Origin: Gorillibacterium massiliense
GTDB taxonomy: Bacteria; Bacillota; Bacilli; Paenibacillales; NBRC-103111
Assembly (NCBI RefSeq): GCF_000455485.1
Contig: NZ_CBQR020000153.1
Span: forward strand, 45,632-109,631
DNA: 64,000 nt
Direction: 5' to 3'
In this document: positions 40,494 to 49,204 of the stretch, one piece after another
Numbering within the stretch: position 1 is the first letter of the stretch
Layout of the letters: the number at the start of each line of letters is the position of its first letter
The notes under the pieces: generated by a model
The model's input: the letters and a program-made list of their open reading frames with translations, nothing else
Database searches by the model: none
What the model was told of the DNA's origin: nothing
Position numbers and translations under genes: made by a program

Positions 40494-42083
40494 ATGAGGC
40501 AATGGGTCGAGGCGGTCAAACCGGCACAAAGCGGCGATGCGGAAGCCTTTGGGGAATTGGTCCGACATTTTCGCGGCATGGCCTTTAGGTTGGCATACGA
40601 AAAAGCAGGGGATGTGCATCTGGCGGAAGATGCGGTCCAGGAGGCTTTTACGGAGGCATACCTGCACTTGGGCAAGCTAAACGAGCCATTGGCCTTTCCA
40701 GGATGGTTAAAAACCATTGTCGCCCGGCAGATTTCGCGGATGCTGCGTTCCAAGGAGGAAGGGCGTTCCCCGCTGCCGCTTATGGAAACCGCGCGAGGAT
40801 TCGCGGACATGACTGACGTTGTGGACGTGATCATGCGGAAAGAAGGGGAGCGGGCATTGTGGGATTCCGTGGCGGCCTTGTCCGAGACGTTGCGGGTTCC
40901 CATGCAGCTGTTTTATCGGTATGGCTACTCTCTTGCGGAGATCTCCAACGATCTGGGCATTCCGGTTCCTACATTGAAAAAACGCCTGTTCGACGCCCGC
41001 CGGAAGCTTAGAACCGCGCTTCCCATTTCCGACCTCGCTTCGATGTTCAATCACTTAGTTGAGGAGGGTGTGCGTATGCTGCATATTGTCAATGGAGATC
41101 AAGTGGGGAACCTGCTAAAACAGGGCATCGTGAAGGGCGATGTGTTGGTTTGGAGAGAGATCTATTCGGTGGGTCCGGTATTTGAGACGCTATCGGGTGA
41201 AAAAGAACGCCAAGTACGGGCGCAGGATTTGGAAAGAACCCTCGGCATTCCGGCGGACACGTATATCTCTGGTTGCATCCGGCAAGAGGAAACATTAGCG
41301 GACATTCAGCGTTACGAGGAAGTCGTGCTGTGGTTTGAGCATGATCTGTTTGATCAAAGCATGCTTGCTTATTTATTGCACGAGTTGAGCAAACGCAAGC
41401 TGGAAAGCACAAAACTCAGCCTGCTTTGCATCGGGGAGTTTCCCGGTATCGAGCTGTTCCATGGACTTGGGCAGCTTTCCGCCCAACAGCTCTCGACATT
41501 GACCGGGACGTGGCGGACCATTGGGCGACGGGAGATGGAGCTCGGAAACGAGCTTTGGCGGGCATACGCATCTTCCGACCCATTGCGCCTATGGAACCTT
41601 TTGGAGTTGAAAAAGGAGGCAATCGCCTCATCCGCAAACCCATTCGCTTATGAGGCCTTTAAGGCGCACCTTTCGCGGCTGCCTTCCATTCGTAACGGCC
41701 TCGGCGTCGTGGAGCAAGCGACCCTGGAAGCCGTCCGTTCCGGAACGGAGACTCCGCTGGAATTGTTCCGTCAAGTCACCGATACACTGCCGGTTCTGGG
41801 CATGGGGGACCTGGAATTTTGGATGTACCTTTGGGCTTTGGCGCAAAGCCCCCAACCGCTGTTGATCATCAACGGAGTTGAGCCCGGGGCCGACTTTAGG
41901 CAGGTTTCGGGGTTCCTGCAGCGAAGAGTCCAGCTGACCGCTATCGGGGAACAGATCCTGGACGGGTCTGCGGATCGGGTCGCCTTGCAGGGCATCGACC
42001 AATGGTATGGCGGGCTGCATCTCCATGGCCGCGAGGTCCCGTGGCGCTGGGATAGTGCCGCTGGAGAGCCTGTTCGGGTTTAA
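40494..42083 (+). CDS. ECF sigma factor fused in frame to a DUF1835-type domain
   Basis: 529 residues. Residues 1-185 form an ECF sigma factor: region 2 (DAEAFGELVRHFRGMAFRLA, DAVQEAFTEAYLHLG, FPGWLKTIVARQISRML) and region 4 (LPVPMQLF-like VPMQLFYRYGYSLAEISNDLG, VPTLKKRLFDARRKL). Residues 195-529 resemble DUF1835 proteins (MLHIVNGDQVGNLLKQGIVKGD, WREIYSVGPV, EEVVLWFEHDLFDQ). No stop separates the parts. An internal ATG at 41076 has GAGGAGG 8 bases upstream, so the second part may also be made alone. No anti-sigma gene is adjacent; the C-terminal part may regulate the sigma domain (inference). Confidence 0.85.
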   Translation: MRQWVEAVKPAQSGDAEAFGELVRHFRGMAFRLAYEKAGDVHLAEDAVQEAFTEAYLHLGKLNEPLAFPGWLKTIVARQISRMLRSKEEGRSPLPLMETARGFADMTDVVDVIMRKEGERALWDSVAALSETLRVPMQLFYRYGYSLAEISNDLGIPVPTLKKRLFDARRKLRTALPISDLASMFNHLVEEGVRMLHIVNGDQVGNLLKQGIVKGDVLVWREIYSVGPVFETLSGEKERQVRAQDLERTLGIPADTYISGCIRQEETLADIQRYEEVVLWFEHDLFDQSMLAYLLHELSKRKLESTKLSLLCIGEFPGIELFHGLGQLSAQQLSTLTGTWRTIGRREMELGNELWRAYASSDPLRLWNLLELKKEAIASSANPFAYEAFKAHLSRLPSIRNGLGVVEQATLEAVRSGTETPLELFRQVTDTLPVLGMGDLEFWMYLWALAQSPQPLLIINGVEPGADFRQVSGFLQRRVQLTAIGEQILDGSADRVALQGIDQWYGGLHLHGREVPWRWDSAAGEPVRV

Positions 42084-42147
42084 AGAGGTCTCCCCAAAAG
42101 TCGGTTTCTTCCACGCATTCGGTTGAACAAAACCATTATAAACGAAC

Positions 42148-42182
42148 ACGGGCCGTACCCTCTTCCAACAGGGTCGGCCCGT
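42148..42182. terminator. Hairpin between convergent genes
   Basis: ACGGGCCG-ACCCT pairs with AGGGT-CGGCCCGT. Neither side has a strong T run, so it may be a weak terminator for both genes. Confidence 0.5.
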
Positions 42183-42188
42183 GAATCG

Positions 42189-42869
42189 TTACTTCAAATC
42201 TTGCCACTTCGTCCATAACTCCCGGGGGTTGAGCTCGTAGATTTCTTTTTCCCGGTACATGAACTGCTGCATGATCATCTCCCGCCGCAACGTGGCGTAA
42301 TCCTCGTGATAATTTTTGATGAAAGCATTGATTTCCTTCTCTGTGTACGTCCTTCCCATTTCCAGTTTTTCGGCAAGAGACTCCAGCACGATCAGTTTCT
42401 TTTTATGTTGGGCGGGAAGATGCTTCAGGCGTCCGTCCGCTGTGAAGAAGTTTTTCAAAACCGTAGCGCGGAGCTGGTCCTCCGCTTGCTTTCGGGTTTC
42501 ATCCTCCACTGTCGGCGCGTGTTCATTTGCGTATGGGTGTTCCATCGTTTCATCGCCTCCTTTCGTAGAATGTGCGGGTACGTGCCCCTCTGGCAACCCG
42601 CGGAAAATAAATTCCAGGCTGGCTGCCGCCTTGTCTTTTAACATACCGGTCGATAGGGAAAAATAGTGAGTATTCTTCTCCCGCCGTTCATGGATCAGCC
42701 CGGCTTCCCGCAATTTGGCGGTGTGGTGGGTGATAGTAGGCTGGGAGATTCCTAATTTTTCGGCCAGTGCCTGTCCGCTGCGTTCGCCGCTCGCCAGCAA
42801 GTGCAAAATACGGATGCGTGTGGGATCGGCCAGGGCTTTATGGTAAGTCACGATCTTTTCTAGTTGCAT
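42189..42869 (-). CDS. ArsR-family regulator with C-terminal DUF2087
   Basis: 226 residues from ATG 42869 (AGGAGG 8 bases upstream); the frame is open to 42947 without a ribosome site. The N-terminal ArsR winged helix (about 5-85) has HKALADPTRIRILHLLASGE and LAEKLGISQPTITHHTAKLREAGL. No metal-binding CxC pair is visible. The C-terminal part (about 150-222) is DUF2087: GRLKHLPAQHKKKLIVLESL, YTEKEINAFIKNYHEDYATLRREMI. The family pairs sensing and DNA binding in one chain; ligand unknown. Divergent from the ABC system at 43072, which it might regulate. Confidence 0.88.
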   Translation of the reverse strand: MQLEKIVTYHKALADPTRIRILHLLASGERSGQALAEKLGISQPTITHHTAKLREAGLIHERREKNTHYFSLSTGMLKDKAAASLEFIFRGLPEGHVPAHSTKGGDETMEHPYANEHAPTVEDETRKQAEDQLRATVLKNFFTADGRLKHLPAQHKKKLIVLESLAEKLEMGRTYTEKEINAFIKNYHEDYATLRREMIMQQFMYREKEIYELNPRELWTKWQDLK

Positions 42870-43071
42870 AATCGGTACCTCCTGAATCAACTTAAACAAA
42901 TGTCTAATTAGATTATATTCTAAGTAGACGAAAGTTTCAATAGGCACCGGGTTGGCTCATCCGGTATCATTTTTTAATCTTCTTTTCAGCTTCCTTTAAG
43001 GTGGGTTTAGATTTCATCCGCTAAAGTAAAAGCCGAATGACTTTTGTAAGAGGTAAAGGAGGGGCAGCGTC

Positions 43072-44361
43072 TTGCTTGAAGTAAAAAAAGTAAGCAAGTT
43101 GTATGCAAACCGGCGAGGAGTGGAAGAGATTGATTTTTCCATGAACCGCGGGGAGATCGTCGGCTTTCTTGGGCCTAACGGAGCCGGAAAAACGACGACC
43201 ATGCGGATGATCACCGGGTACTTGAATCCGACCCGAGGCAACATTCTGGTGGACGGACATTCCATGAGCGATCATCCGAAAAAAGCGAGGATGAAAATCG
43301 GCTACTTGCCGGAGACACCGCCTTTGTATGCGGAAATGAGGGTAAAGGAATATTTGCGCTTTATTGCCGACCTCAGGTCCATCCCCGTTCGCGAGCAAAA
43401 GCGGCAGATCGCCGAAGCGGTGGACAAGCTAGGACTTGTCGGCCGGGAAAATCAGGTGATCCGCGGTCTTTCCAAAGGCTACCGGCAGCGTCTTGGCTTA
43501 GCTCAGGCGATTTTGCACAAGCCGGATCTGCTCGTTTTGGATGAGCCGACATCCGGTTTAGACCCGTTGCAAATCATCGAGATCCGTCAGCTCATTCGCG
43601 AGCTTGGCGAAAACCATACGGTTCTGCTCAGCACCCATATCCTTCCGGAGGTAACGACCCTCTGCAACCGCGTACTGATTATCAATCAAGGGAGGATCGT
43701 CACGGATGGACGTCCCGACGAGTTGGCCCGGAATATGGGCGAAACCTTCGAAGTGGATCTGGAAGTGAAAGGGCCGCGGGAGATTATTGTGCGTGAACTG
43801 CGCAGCTTGCCTGCCGTTGCTTCGGTTACGGTAATCGGCGAGGATGCCGGCACAGGAACAGTCGTTTTGAACGGCCTCGGCGCATCGGATCTGCCGGAAG
43901 AACTTCATGATCCGGGACAATTGGAGGCTAGCGTGGAACCGGACGGCCTGGTTGTTCTGCAGGCTGACGAAGATACCACCGAAGATTCCGGCGTCGCCCC
44001 AGGAGCAGGCGAAGAGTCCGTCGAGTCCGACGAGCCGGAAGGCGCCGATGCAGCCGAAGGAGCACCTAACGATTCGGCCGATACCGTCGTTGCGTCCGCA
44101 GCACCTGACGTGCCGGCCCCATCTGCCGCAGCCGCCACCGTTCGTCTGCATGTCACCGCCAAGGAACGGGACGATTTGCGTGAGGAAATCTTCTTCCGCA
44201 TGGCGAGATTGAATTACCCGATTCTGGAGATGCGTCGGATCAGCATGAGCCTGGAAGATATCTTCCTCAAGTTGACCACGGACGAGGCAGCGGTGCAGGC
44301 CCACGACCATGATGGAGATACTGGCGCAGATGCGGCAAAGGAGGCTGGTTCGGATGCGTAG
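43072..44361 (+). CDS. ABC transporter ATP-binding protein, GldA-like, with acidic insertion
   Basis: 429 residues, TTG start 7 bases after AAAGGAGGGG. Walker A at 34-42 (GPNGAGKTT), signature LSKGYRQRLGLAQA, Walker B LLVLDEPTSGLDPLQ and switch His in LLSTHILPEV. The C-terminal accessory region is split by a long Asp/Glu/Ala/Pro-rich insertion at about 297-355. The protein then resumes with the family end ILEMRRISMSLEDIFLKLT. With the next three genes it forms a GldA-GldF/GldG-DUF4340 system, best known from gliding motility but widespread in non-gliding bacteria. Function in Firmicutes is unclear. Confidence 0.9.
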   Translation: MLEVKKVSKLYANRRGVEEIDFSMNRGEIVGFLGPNGAGKTTTMRMITGYLNPTRGNILVDGHSMSDHPKKARMKIGYLPETPPLYAEMRVKEYLRFIADLRSIPVREQKRQIAEAVDKLGLVGRENQVIRGLSKGYRQRLGLAQAILHKPDLLVLDEPTSGLDPLQIIEIRQLIRELGENHTVLLSTHILPEVTTLCNRVLIINQGRIVTDGRPDELARNMGETFEVDLEVKGPREIIVRELRSLPAVASVTVIGEDAGTGTVVLNGLGASDLPEELHDPGQLEASVEPDGLVVLQADEDTTEDSGVAPGAGEESVESDEPEGADAAEGAPNDSADTVVASAAPDVPAPSAAAATVRLHVTAKERDDLREEIFFRMARLNYPILEMRRISMSLEDIFLKLTTDEAAVQAHDHDGDTGADAAKEAGSDA

Positions 44362-45064
44362 AACCTGGGCACTCGCCCGCAAAGAGCTGCAAATGTATTT
44401 TTACTCGCCGACGTCGTATGTGGCCTTTGCTTTCTATTTCCTCGTCAGCGGCTTCTTTTTCAGCAGCGATTTCCTGTCCACCCAAAGCATAGACATCCGC
44501 CCGATGTTCGGCAATTTCATGGTGGTCTACCTGTTCGTCATCCCGCTGTTGACCATGCGGCTCATTTCCGATGAGCTTCGGCTCGGTACGGACGAACTGC
44601 TGCTCACGTCTCCCGCCAGCGTAACGGAGATCGTGCTGGGCAAATATATCGCAGCATTTTTCGTCCAGTTTGCTCTCACTGTCGGGGCGCTGGTTTACCC
44701 GCTGATCTTGAGCTCTTTCGGCAAACTGGATCAGCCGACGCTATGGCTTTCTTATCTGAGCCTGTTGCTGCTCGGCGCAGCGATGATGGCTGTCGGTCTG
44801 TTCGCCTCTACTTTAAGTGCCCACCAAATGGTGGCGGGCATCGTCGCCTTCGCGATCCTGCTCTTGCTCTGGATGATGGATTGGCTTGGGTCCGGCGTGC
44901 TTTCGGGCATCGCCGATTGGCTGAGCTTCTTCTCCTTGCCCGGACATACGGCCAACATGCAGAAGGGCTTACTCAACCTGACGGACATTATTTACTATGT
45001 CGGATTCATCGTCGTGTTTTTGGTCATCACGATTCAAACCCTGGAACGGAAACGTTGGAGATAA
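44354..45064 (+). CDS. ABC-2 permease (GldF-like)
   Basis: 236 residues from ATG 44354 (AAGGAGG 9 bases upstream), overlapping the ATPase stop by 8 bases; an ATG at 44309 lies inside that gene. Six membrane spans begin after ARKELQMYFYSPTSYVAFAFYF. The LRLGTDELLLTSPASVTEIVLGKY loop between spans 2 and 3 is typical of the GldF/NosY-like permeases. Works with the ATPase upstream. Confidence 0.88.
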   Translation: MRRTWALARKELQMYFYSPTSYVAFAFYFLVSGFFFSSDFLSTQSIDIRPMFGNFMVVYLFVIPLLTMRLISDELRLGTDELLLTSPASVTEIVLGKYIAAFFVQFALTVGALVYPLILSSFGKLDQPTLWLSYLSLLLLGAAMMAVGLFASTLSAHQMVAGIVAFAILLLLWMMDWLGSGVLSGIADWLSFFSLPGHTANMQKGLLNLTDIIYYVGFIVVFLVITIQTLERKRWR

Positions 45065-45078
45065 GGAGGTAGACCGAT

Positions 45079-46482
45079 ATGAAAAACTGGTTAAAAGGAA
45101 CGAACGCAGCGGTGCTCTCTATCGCTGTTGTCGCCGTCTTCATCTTACTCATGGTCTTCCTTCACTCGGCGAAGGACGTCCAGTGGGATATGACTTCAAA
45201 TAAAAGCTTCACGCTGTCCGAGCAAACGAACACGACTTTGAAGGATCTGGATCAAAAGGTGCATGTAGTCGTATTCACGGCTCCCGGCGCCGATTACTAT
45301 ACCCGGCAAATTACCGACTTGCTGGAGACCTATCACAAGAAAAACAGTAACCTAACCTGGGAATCCGTCGATCCCGCCAAAAAGCCTTCCATCGCCGAGA
45401 AATATGAGGTGACCGATTACGGCACCATTGTGATGGAGATGGGCACCAACCGCAAGACCTACTCGTACAGCGATATTTTCACAATGAATGCCGCCCAAAC
45501 GGGCTACGACTTCGCTGGCGAACAGGTTTTGACCCAAGGGATCATAGGCTTTACCTCGAAGGAAAAGACCAACGTCTACGTCCTGACGGGTCAAGGGGAG
45601 TATTCTTCCACTGAGCTCACGCAGCTCACGAAAAGCCTGGAAGGCGAAAACTACGTCGTCACCGACCTCAATCTGTTGAAAGAGGCGAAAATTCCCGACG
45701 ACGCCAAAGCCCTCTACGTGCTCGATCCGAAAAAAGATTTGACCGACGCAGAGGCGAAGCTCGTTTTGGATTACGTCAAAGGCGATGGCAAGCTGATGAT
45801 GGCCTTGGGCGTAACCAAGGATATGGAAACATGGAAAAACTGGAATGACGTGTTGGCCGCCGTCGGCGTTAAGAACGTGCAGGCACTGGCTGTGGAGAGC
45901 AAAAAATCGTTGATGACGGACCCGCTGACCATTATTCCAGAGTACGGCAATCACGACATTACGGATAAGCTGTCCCAAGCGAATGAATCCTTGGTTATGC
46001 CGGCTTCCATCGCTTTGAAGGAAACGGATAAGCACGAGGGCCTGACGCTCACTCCGCTCCTTACGACGTCCTCCGACAGTTATGGTAAAACCAATGTGAA
46101 CGAAATCTTGAACGCCGCCCAGCAGCTGACCGAAAAAGATATCGCGAAGGCCGCCGCCGACGTGGCGGGTCCGCTGGATCTGGCTTTCGCAGTTGAAGAT
46201 GCCAACAGCAAACCGAAAGCCGTCGTGATCGGCAACGGGATTTTCCTGGGTGATCAGTGGTTTACGCAGTATGGCAACCGCGACTTCTTCATGAACAGCG
46301 CCGGCTGGCTGCAGGAGCAGAAGGGTGGCATCACCATCCGCGCCCGTGAAGATGTGGCTGTGAAGCAGGCGCTGCTGACACCGGCTAAGAGCAATACGAT
46401 CTTCGTTTTGACCGTGGCCGTCATCCCTGCCCTGTTCTTGCTGGCAGGAGGCACCATCTGGTGGAGGAGGCGGAGAGCATGA
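45079..46482 (+). CDS. GldG-like ABC-associated membrane protein
   Basis: 467 residues. N-terminal span (about 10-30), a large extracytoplasmic region matching the GldG / ABC-type uncharacterised domain (DMTSNKSFTLSEQTNTTLKD, VYVLTGQGEYSSTELTQL, LDYVKGDGKLMMALG, PEYGNHDITDKL), and a C-terminal span (about 443-462) followed by WWRRRRA. AAGGAGG precedes the ATG, 14 bases after the permease. Likely forms the outer part of the transporter complex. Its stop overlaps the next start (ATGA). Confidence 0.88.
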   Translation: MKNWLKGTNAAVLSIAVVAVFILLMVFLHSAKDVQWDMTSNKSFTLSEQTNTTLKDLDQKVHVVVFTAPGADYYTRQITDLLETYHKKNSNLTWESVDPAKKPSIAEKYEVTDYGTIVMEMGTNRKTYSYSDIFTMNAAQTGYDFAGEQVLTQGIIGFTSKEKTNVYVLTGQGEYSSTELTQLTKSLEGENYVVTDLNLLKEAKIPDDAKALYVLDPKKDLTDAEAKLVLDYVKGDGKLMMALGVTKDMETWKNWNDVLAAVGVKNVQALAVESKKSLMTDPLTIIPEYGNHDITDKLSQANESLVMPASIALKETDKHEGLTLTPLLTTSSDSYGKTNVNEILNAAQQLTEKDIAKAAADVAGPLDLAFAVEDANSKPKAVVIGNGIFLGDQWFTQYGNRDFFMNSAGWLQEQKGGITIRAREDVAVKQALLTPAKSNTIFVLTVAVIPALFLLAGGTIWWRRRRA

Positions 46483-47396
46483 AGCGTCTGATACCCACCC
46501 TGCTGCTCGTGATCATCTGCATCGGCGGGTTCTGGTACGCCTCAAGCCAAGGCTATCTCAAAGGGAAAAAGGCCGATGAGGCGAAGCCGCTTTTTCAAAT
46601 GAAGGCGGCGGACGTTCAATCCTATACCATCGAAAGCGGCGAAAACAAAGTGGACATGGTGAAAAGCGGTGACGGGTGGTCGATGACGACCCCCTCCCCC
46701 GTTCCGCTGAAGAGCTATACGGCGGACGGTTGGCCGGAAAGCTTCGCCGCGCTCACTTACGCATCTATCGTTGAGAAGAACCCGACGGATTTGGCCGAGT
46801 ACGGTTTGGCGGAACCGGTGTGGAAGCTTGGAGTGAAGCTGGCTGACGGCACAACCCATCAGCTTTTGACCGGGAAAAGCCTGCCCATTGCCGGCAGCAG
46901 CTATGTTAAGCTGGCGGATTCGCCGGTGGTGTACGAGGTGAAGGATACAGATATGCAATCGCTGATGGTGACGGCGAAGGATTTTGCCGACATGAACGCG
47001 ATCCATATGGATTATGACCAGGTGACGGCGATTTCTGTGGCCTGGAAGGGTCAAAGCTGGAAGCTGGAGAAAGCCGAAGCGGATAAAACCGTCTATGAAA
47101 CCAAGTGGAAAATCGGTTCTAAAGAGCTGGAATCCGCAGCCGGCACCGGCATCCTCGACAAAGTACGAGACTTGGCGGCGACGGACCTGCCTGTCGATGC
47201 GGCTAAGGCTTCCATCGGTGACAAGCCGGATTTGACCCTCACGATATCGGAAAAGAAGACCGACGGCACGACCACTGAACTTTCCTATAAAGGGAAAATC
47301 GCGGATCAAACCGTCAATCTGCTGGAAGACGGCGGGAAATGGGCATATGCTGTCCCCCTTGCTTCCATCGAAGAAATCGTTAACGCCGGTAAATAG
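46479..47396 (+). CDS. DUF4340-type protein of the GldA/GldG system
   Basis: 305 residues from ATG 46479, which overlaps the preceding TGA; GGAGGCGGAGAGC lies upstream. One N-terminal span (about 4-21), then an extracytoplasmic region of repeated beta-alpha units (VQSYTIESGENKVDMVKSGD, LAEYGLAEPVWKLGVKLADG, VTAISVAWKGQSWKLEKA) characteristic of DUF4340. Such proteins follow GldG genes in many bacteria, and the role is unknown. Last gene of the operon. Confidence 0.85.
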   Translation: MKRLIPTLLLVIICIGGFWYASSQGYLKGKKADEAKPLFQMKAADVQSYTIESGENKVDMVKSGDGWSMTTPSPVPLKSYTADGWPESFAALTYASIVEKNPTDLAEYGLAEPVWKLGVKLADGTTHQLLTGKSLPIAGSSYVKLADSPVVYEVKDTDMQSLMVTAKDFADMNAIHMDYDQVTAISVAWKGQSWKLEKAEADKTVYETKWKIGSKELESAAGTGILDKVRDLAATDLPVDAAKASIGDKPDLTLTISEKKTDGTTTELSYKGKIADQTVNLLEDGGKWAYAVPLASIEEIVNAGK

Positions 47397-47406
47397 TACG
47401 ATCTCG

Positions 47407-47438
47407 GGCTGCCGATATTAAATCGGCGGCCTTTTTTT
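47407..47438 (+). terminator. Rho-independent terminator
   Basis: GGCTGCCGAT pairs with ATCGGCGGCC, followed by seven T. It ends the ABC operon. Confidence 0.85.
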
Positions 47439-47542
47439 GCGCGGGGGAATAGATTTCAGAGGCTTGTTGGGCTATGCTTATACTAATATGGACAAGTCGG
47501 ATTTTTATAAGTGATGAAGGGTGCTAGCGAGGAGGGGCTAAT

Positions 47543-48973
47543 ATGCGCAAAACGAAAATTGTTTGTACGATTGGACCGGCCAGTGAATCTCCGGATATGC
47601 TCCGCAAAATGATGGAGGCGGGCATGGATGTCGCCCGTTTGAATGTCGCTCACGGCGGGTTTGAAGAACACGGAGCGCGAATCGATGTCATCCGCGCCGT
47701 CTCCCGGCAATTGGGGAAAACCGTGGCCGTCATGCTGGATATCAAAGGCCCCGAAGTCCGCATCGGTGCGATTCGGGATGGGGCCGTCCCGCTTACGCCT
47801 GGCGCGATGATAACGCTTACCACGGATGTGGTCGAAGGAGATGCGGAGCGGGTTACCGTTACCTACAAAGACCTGCCGCAGGATGCCTGCAAAGGCACCG
47901 TTATTCTCATCGATGACGGGCTGATTCGCTTGGAGGTGACGGAGGCTGGCGGCAGTGAGGTGCGCTGCGTCGTTGTCAACGGCGGAGTCTTGAAAAGCCG
48001 CAAGGGAGTCAATATCCCGGGATTGCATGTCAATTTGCCTGGCGTTACCGAGCGTGACGTACAGTTTATCCGTTTTGGCATTGAAAAACGCATCGACGTC
48101 ATCGCCGCTTCCTTTGTGCGGAAAGCTGCGGACGTGATGGAGATCCGCAGCATTTTGGAAAAGGAAAACGCCGGCCACATCCGCATCATCGCGAAGATCG
48201 AGGATCAGGAAGGCGTGGACAACCTGGATGAGATTTTAGAAGCGGCGGATGGGATCATGGTCGCCCGGGGTGATATGGGCGTAAACCTGAACGCTGAGGA
48301 AGTACCTCCGGTGCAGAAAATGATCATCCGTAAATGTAACGCCGCGGGTAAGCCGGTTATCACCGCCACGCATATGCTGGAATCGATGCAGGTCAACCCA
48401 CGGCCAAGCCGGGCAGAAGCCACCGATGTCGCGGGTGCCGTGTTTGACGGCAGTGACGCCGTGATGCTCTCCGGCGAAAGCGCAGCCGGCAAGTATCCGC
48501 TGGAATCCGTCAAGGTGATGGCGCGAATCGCCGAGCGGGCTGAGCAAGGAATAGTGCATACTCTTGGGGAGCCATGGTCCGATCCCGCCTATAGCTCCAG
48601 CACGGTGAGCATCACCGAAGCGGTCTGCCGTTCCGCCGTGCATGCGGCGACGGAGCTGCGGGCGGCGGCCATCGTCGCCCCTACCATGAGCGGCTTTACG
48701 GCACGGATGGCGGCGAAATACCGGCCGGAATGCCCGGTGCTGGCGGTATCTCCGGACGAAAAAACGCTCCCCGGCCTCTGCATGGTCCGTGGCGTCATCC
48801 CGCTTAAAGGAGACGAGATCGAGGATACGGACCACATGATCGAGATGTGCGAGGTTCGCGCCGTGCGGGCCGGTTATTTGAACGCCGGCGACTTGGTGGT
48901 ACTGGTGGCGGGCGTCCCTGTTGGCGAGTCGGCTCCCACCAACCTGATCAAGATTCACCGCATCGGCGAATAG
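47543..48973 (+). CDS. pyk: Pyruvate kinase, divergent paralogue
   Basis: 476 residues; lacks the extra C-terminal PEP-utiliser-like domain that Bacillus pyruvate kinases (about 585 residues) carry. Barrel motifs: TKIVCTIGPAS, MVARGDMGVN, AKIEDQEG with catalytic Lys218, LSGESAAGKYP. Deviations: RLNVAHG where RLNFSHG is usual (Ala36 for the conserved Ser), LDIKGPEVR for LDTKGPEIR, and ATHMLES for ATQMLES. It probably converts PEP and ADP to pyruvate and ATP, but altered cation or phosphate handling is possible. A second, canonical pyk likely exists elsewhere. GAGGAGGGG precedes the ATG. Confidence 0.88.
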   Translation: MRKTKIVCTIGPASESPDMLRKMMEAGMDVARLNVAHGGFEEHGARIDVIRAVSRQLGKTVAVMLDIKGPEVRIGAIRDGAVPLTPGAMITLTTDVVEGDAERVTVTYKDLPQDACKGTVILIDDGLIRLEVTEAGGSEVRCVVVNGGVLKSRKGVNIPGLHVNLPGVTERDVQFIRFGIEKRIDVIAASFVRKAADVMEIRSILEKENAGHIRIIAKIEDQEGVDNLDEILEAADGIMVARGDMGVNLNAEEVPPVQKMIIRKCNAAGKPVITATHMLESMQVNPRPSRAEATDVAGAVFDGSDAVMLSGESAAGKYPLESVKVMARIAERAEQGIVHTLGEPWSDPAYSSSTVSITEAVCRSAVHAATELRAAAIVAPTMSGFTARMAAKYRPECPVLAVSPDEKTLPGLCMVRGVIPLKGDEIEDTDHMIEMCEVRAVRAGYLNAGDLVVLVAGVPVGESAPTNLIKIHRIGE

Positions 48974-49033
48974 GGCATTCGGCTAGTATAATTTGAACGA
49001 AAGAATGGGATGAAGGAGCGGAGAAACCGATTG

Positions 49034-49130
49034 TTCTGGAAAAGCGTCAGCGGTCGCCTTTGCAATCAGATTCCTCCCTCTAAGGAGTTGTCGAATCAGG
49101 GAATCTGAGTGCAACAGCGACTCTCCAGAA
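49034..49130. repeat. Intergenic structured repeat, copy A
   Basis: Outer stem TTCTGGA/TCCAGAA (49034-49040, 49124-49130), long inner stem TGCAATCAGATTCC/GGAATCTGAGTGCA (49061-49074, 49100-49113), and between them the strand AGCGTCAGCGGTCGCCTT facing ACAGCGAC. The core is almost identical to copy B at 55218, while both stems have different sequences that still pair. Confidence 0.75.
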
Positions 49131-49204
49131 TAATCAGGTTTTGCAGCGACGTAATCCTTACAATCTTTCGTTCCGTTTATACCACCTGTTAGGAGGGGGG
49201 AAGA

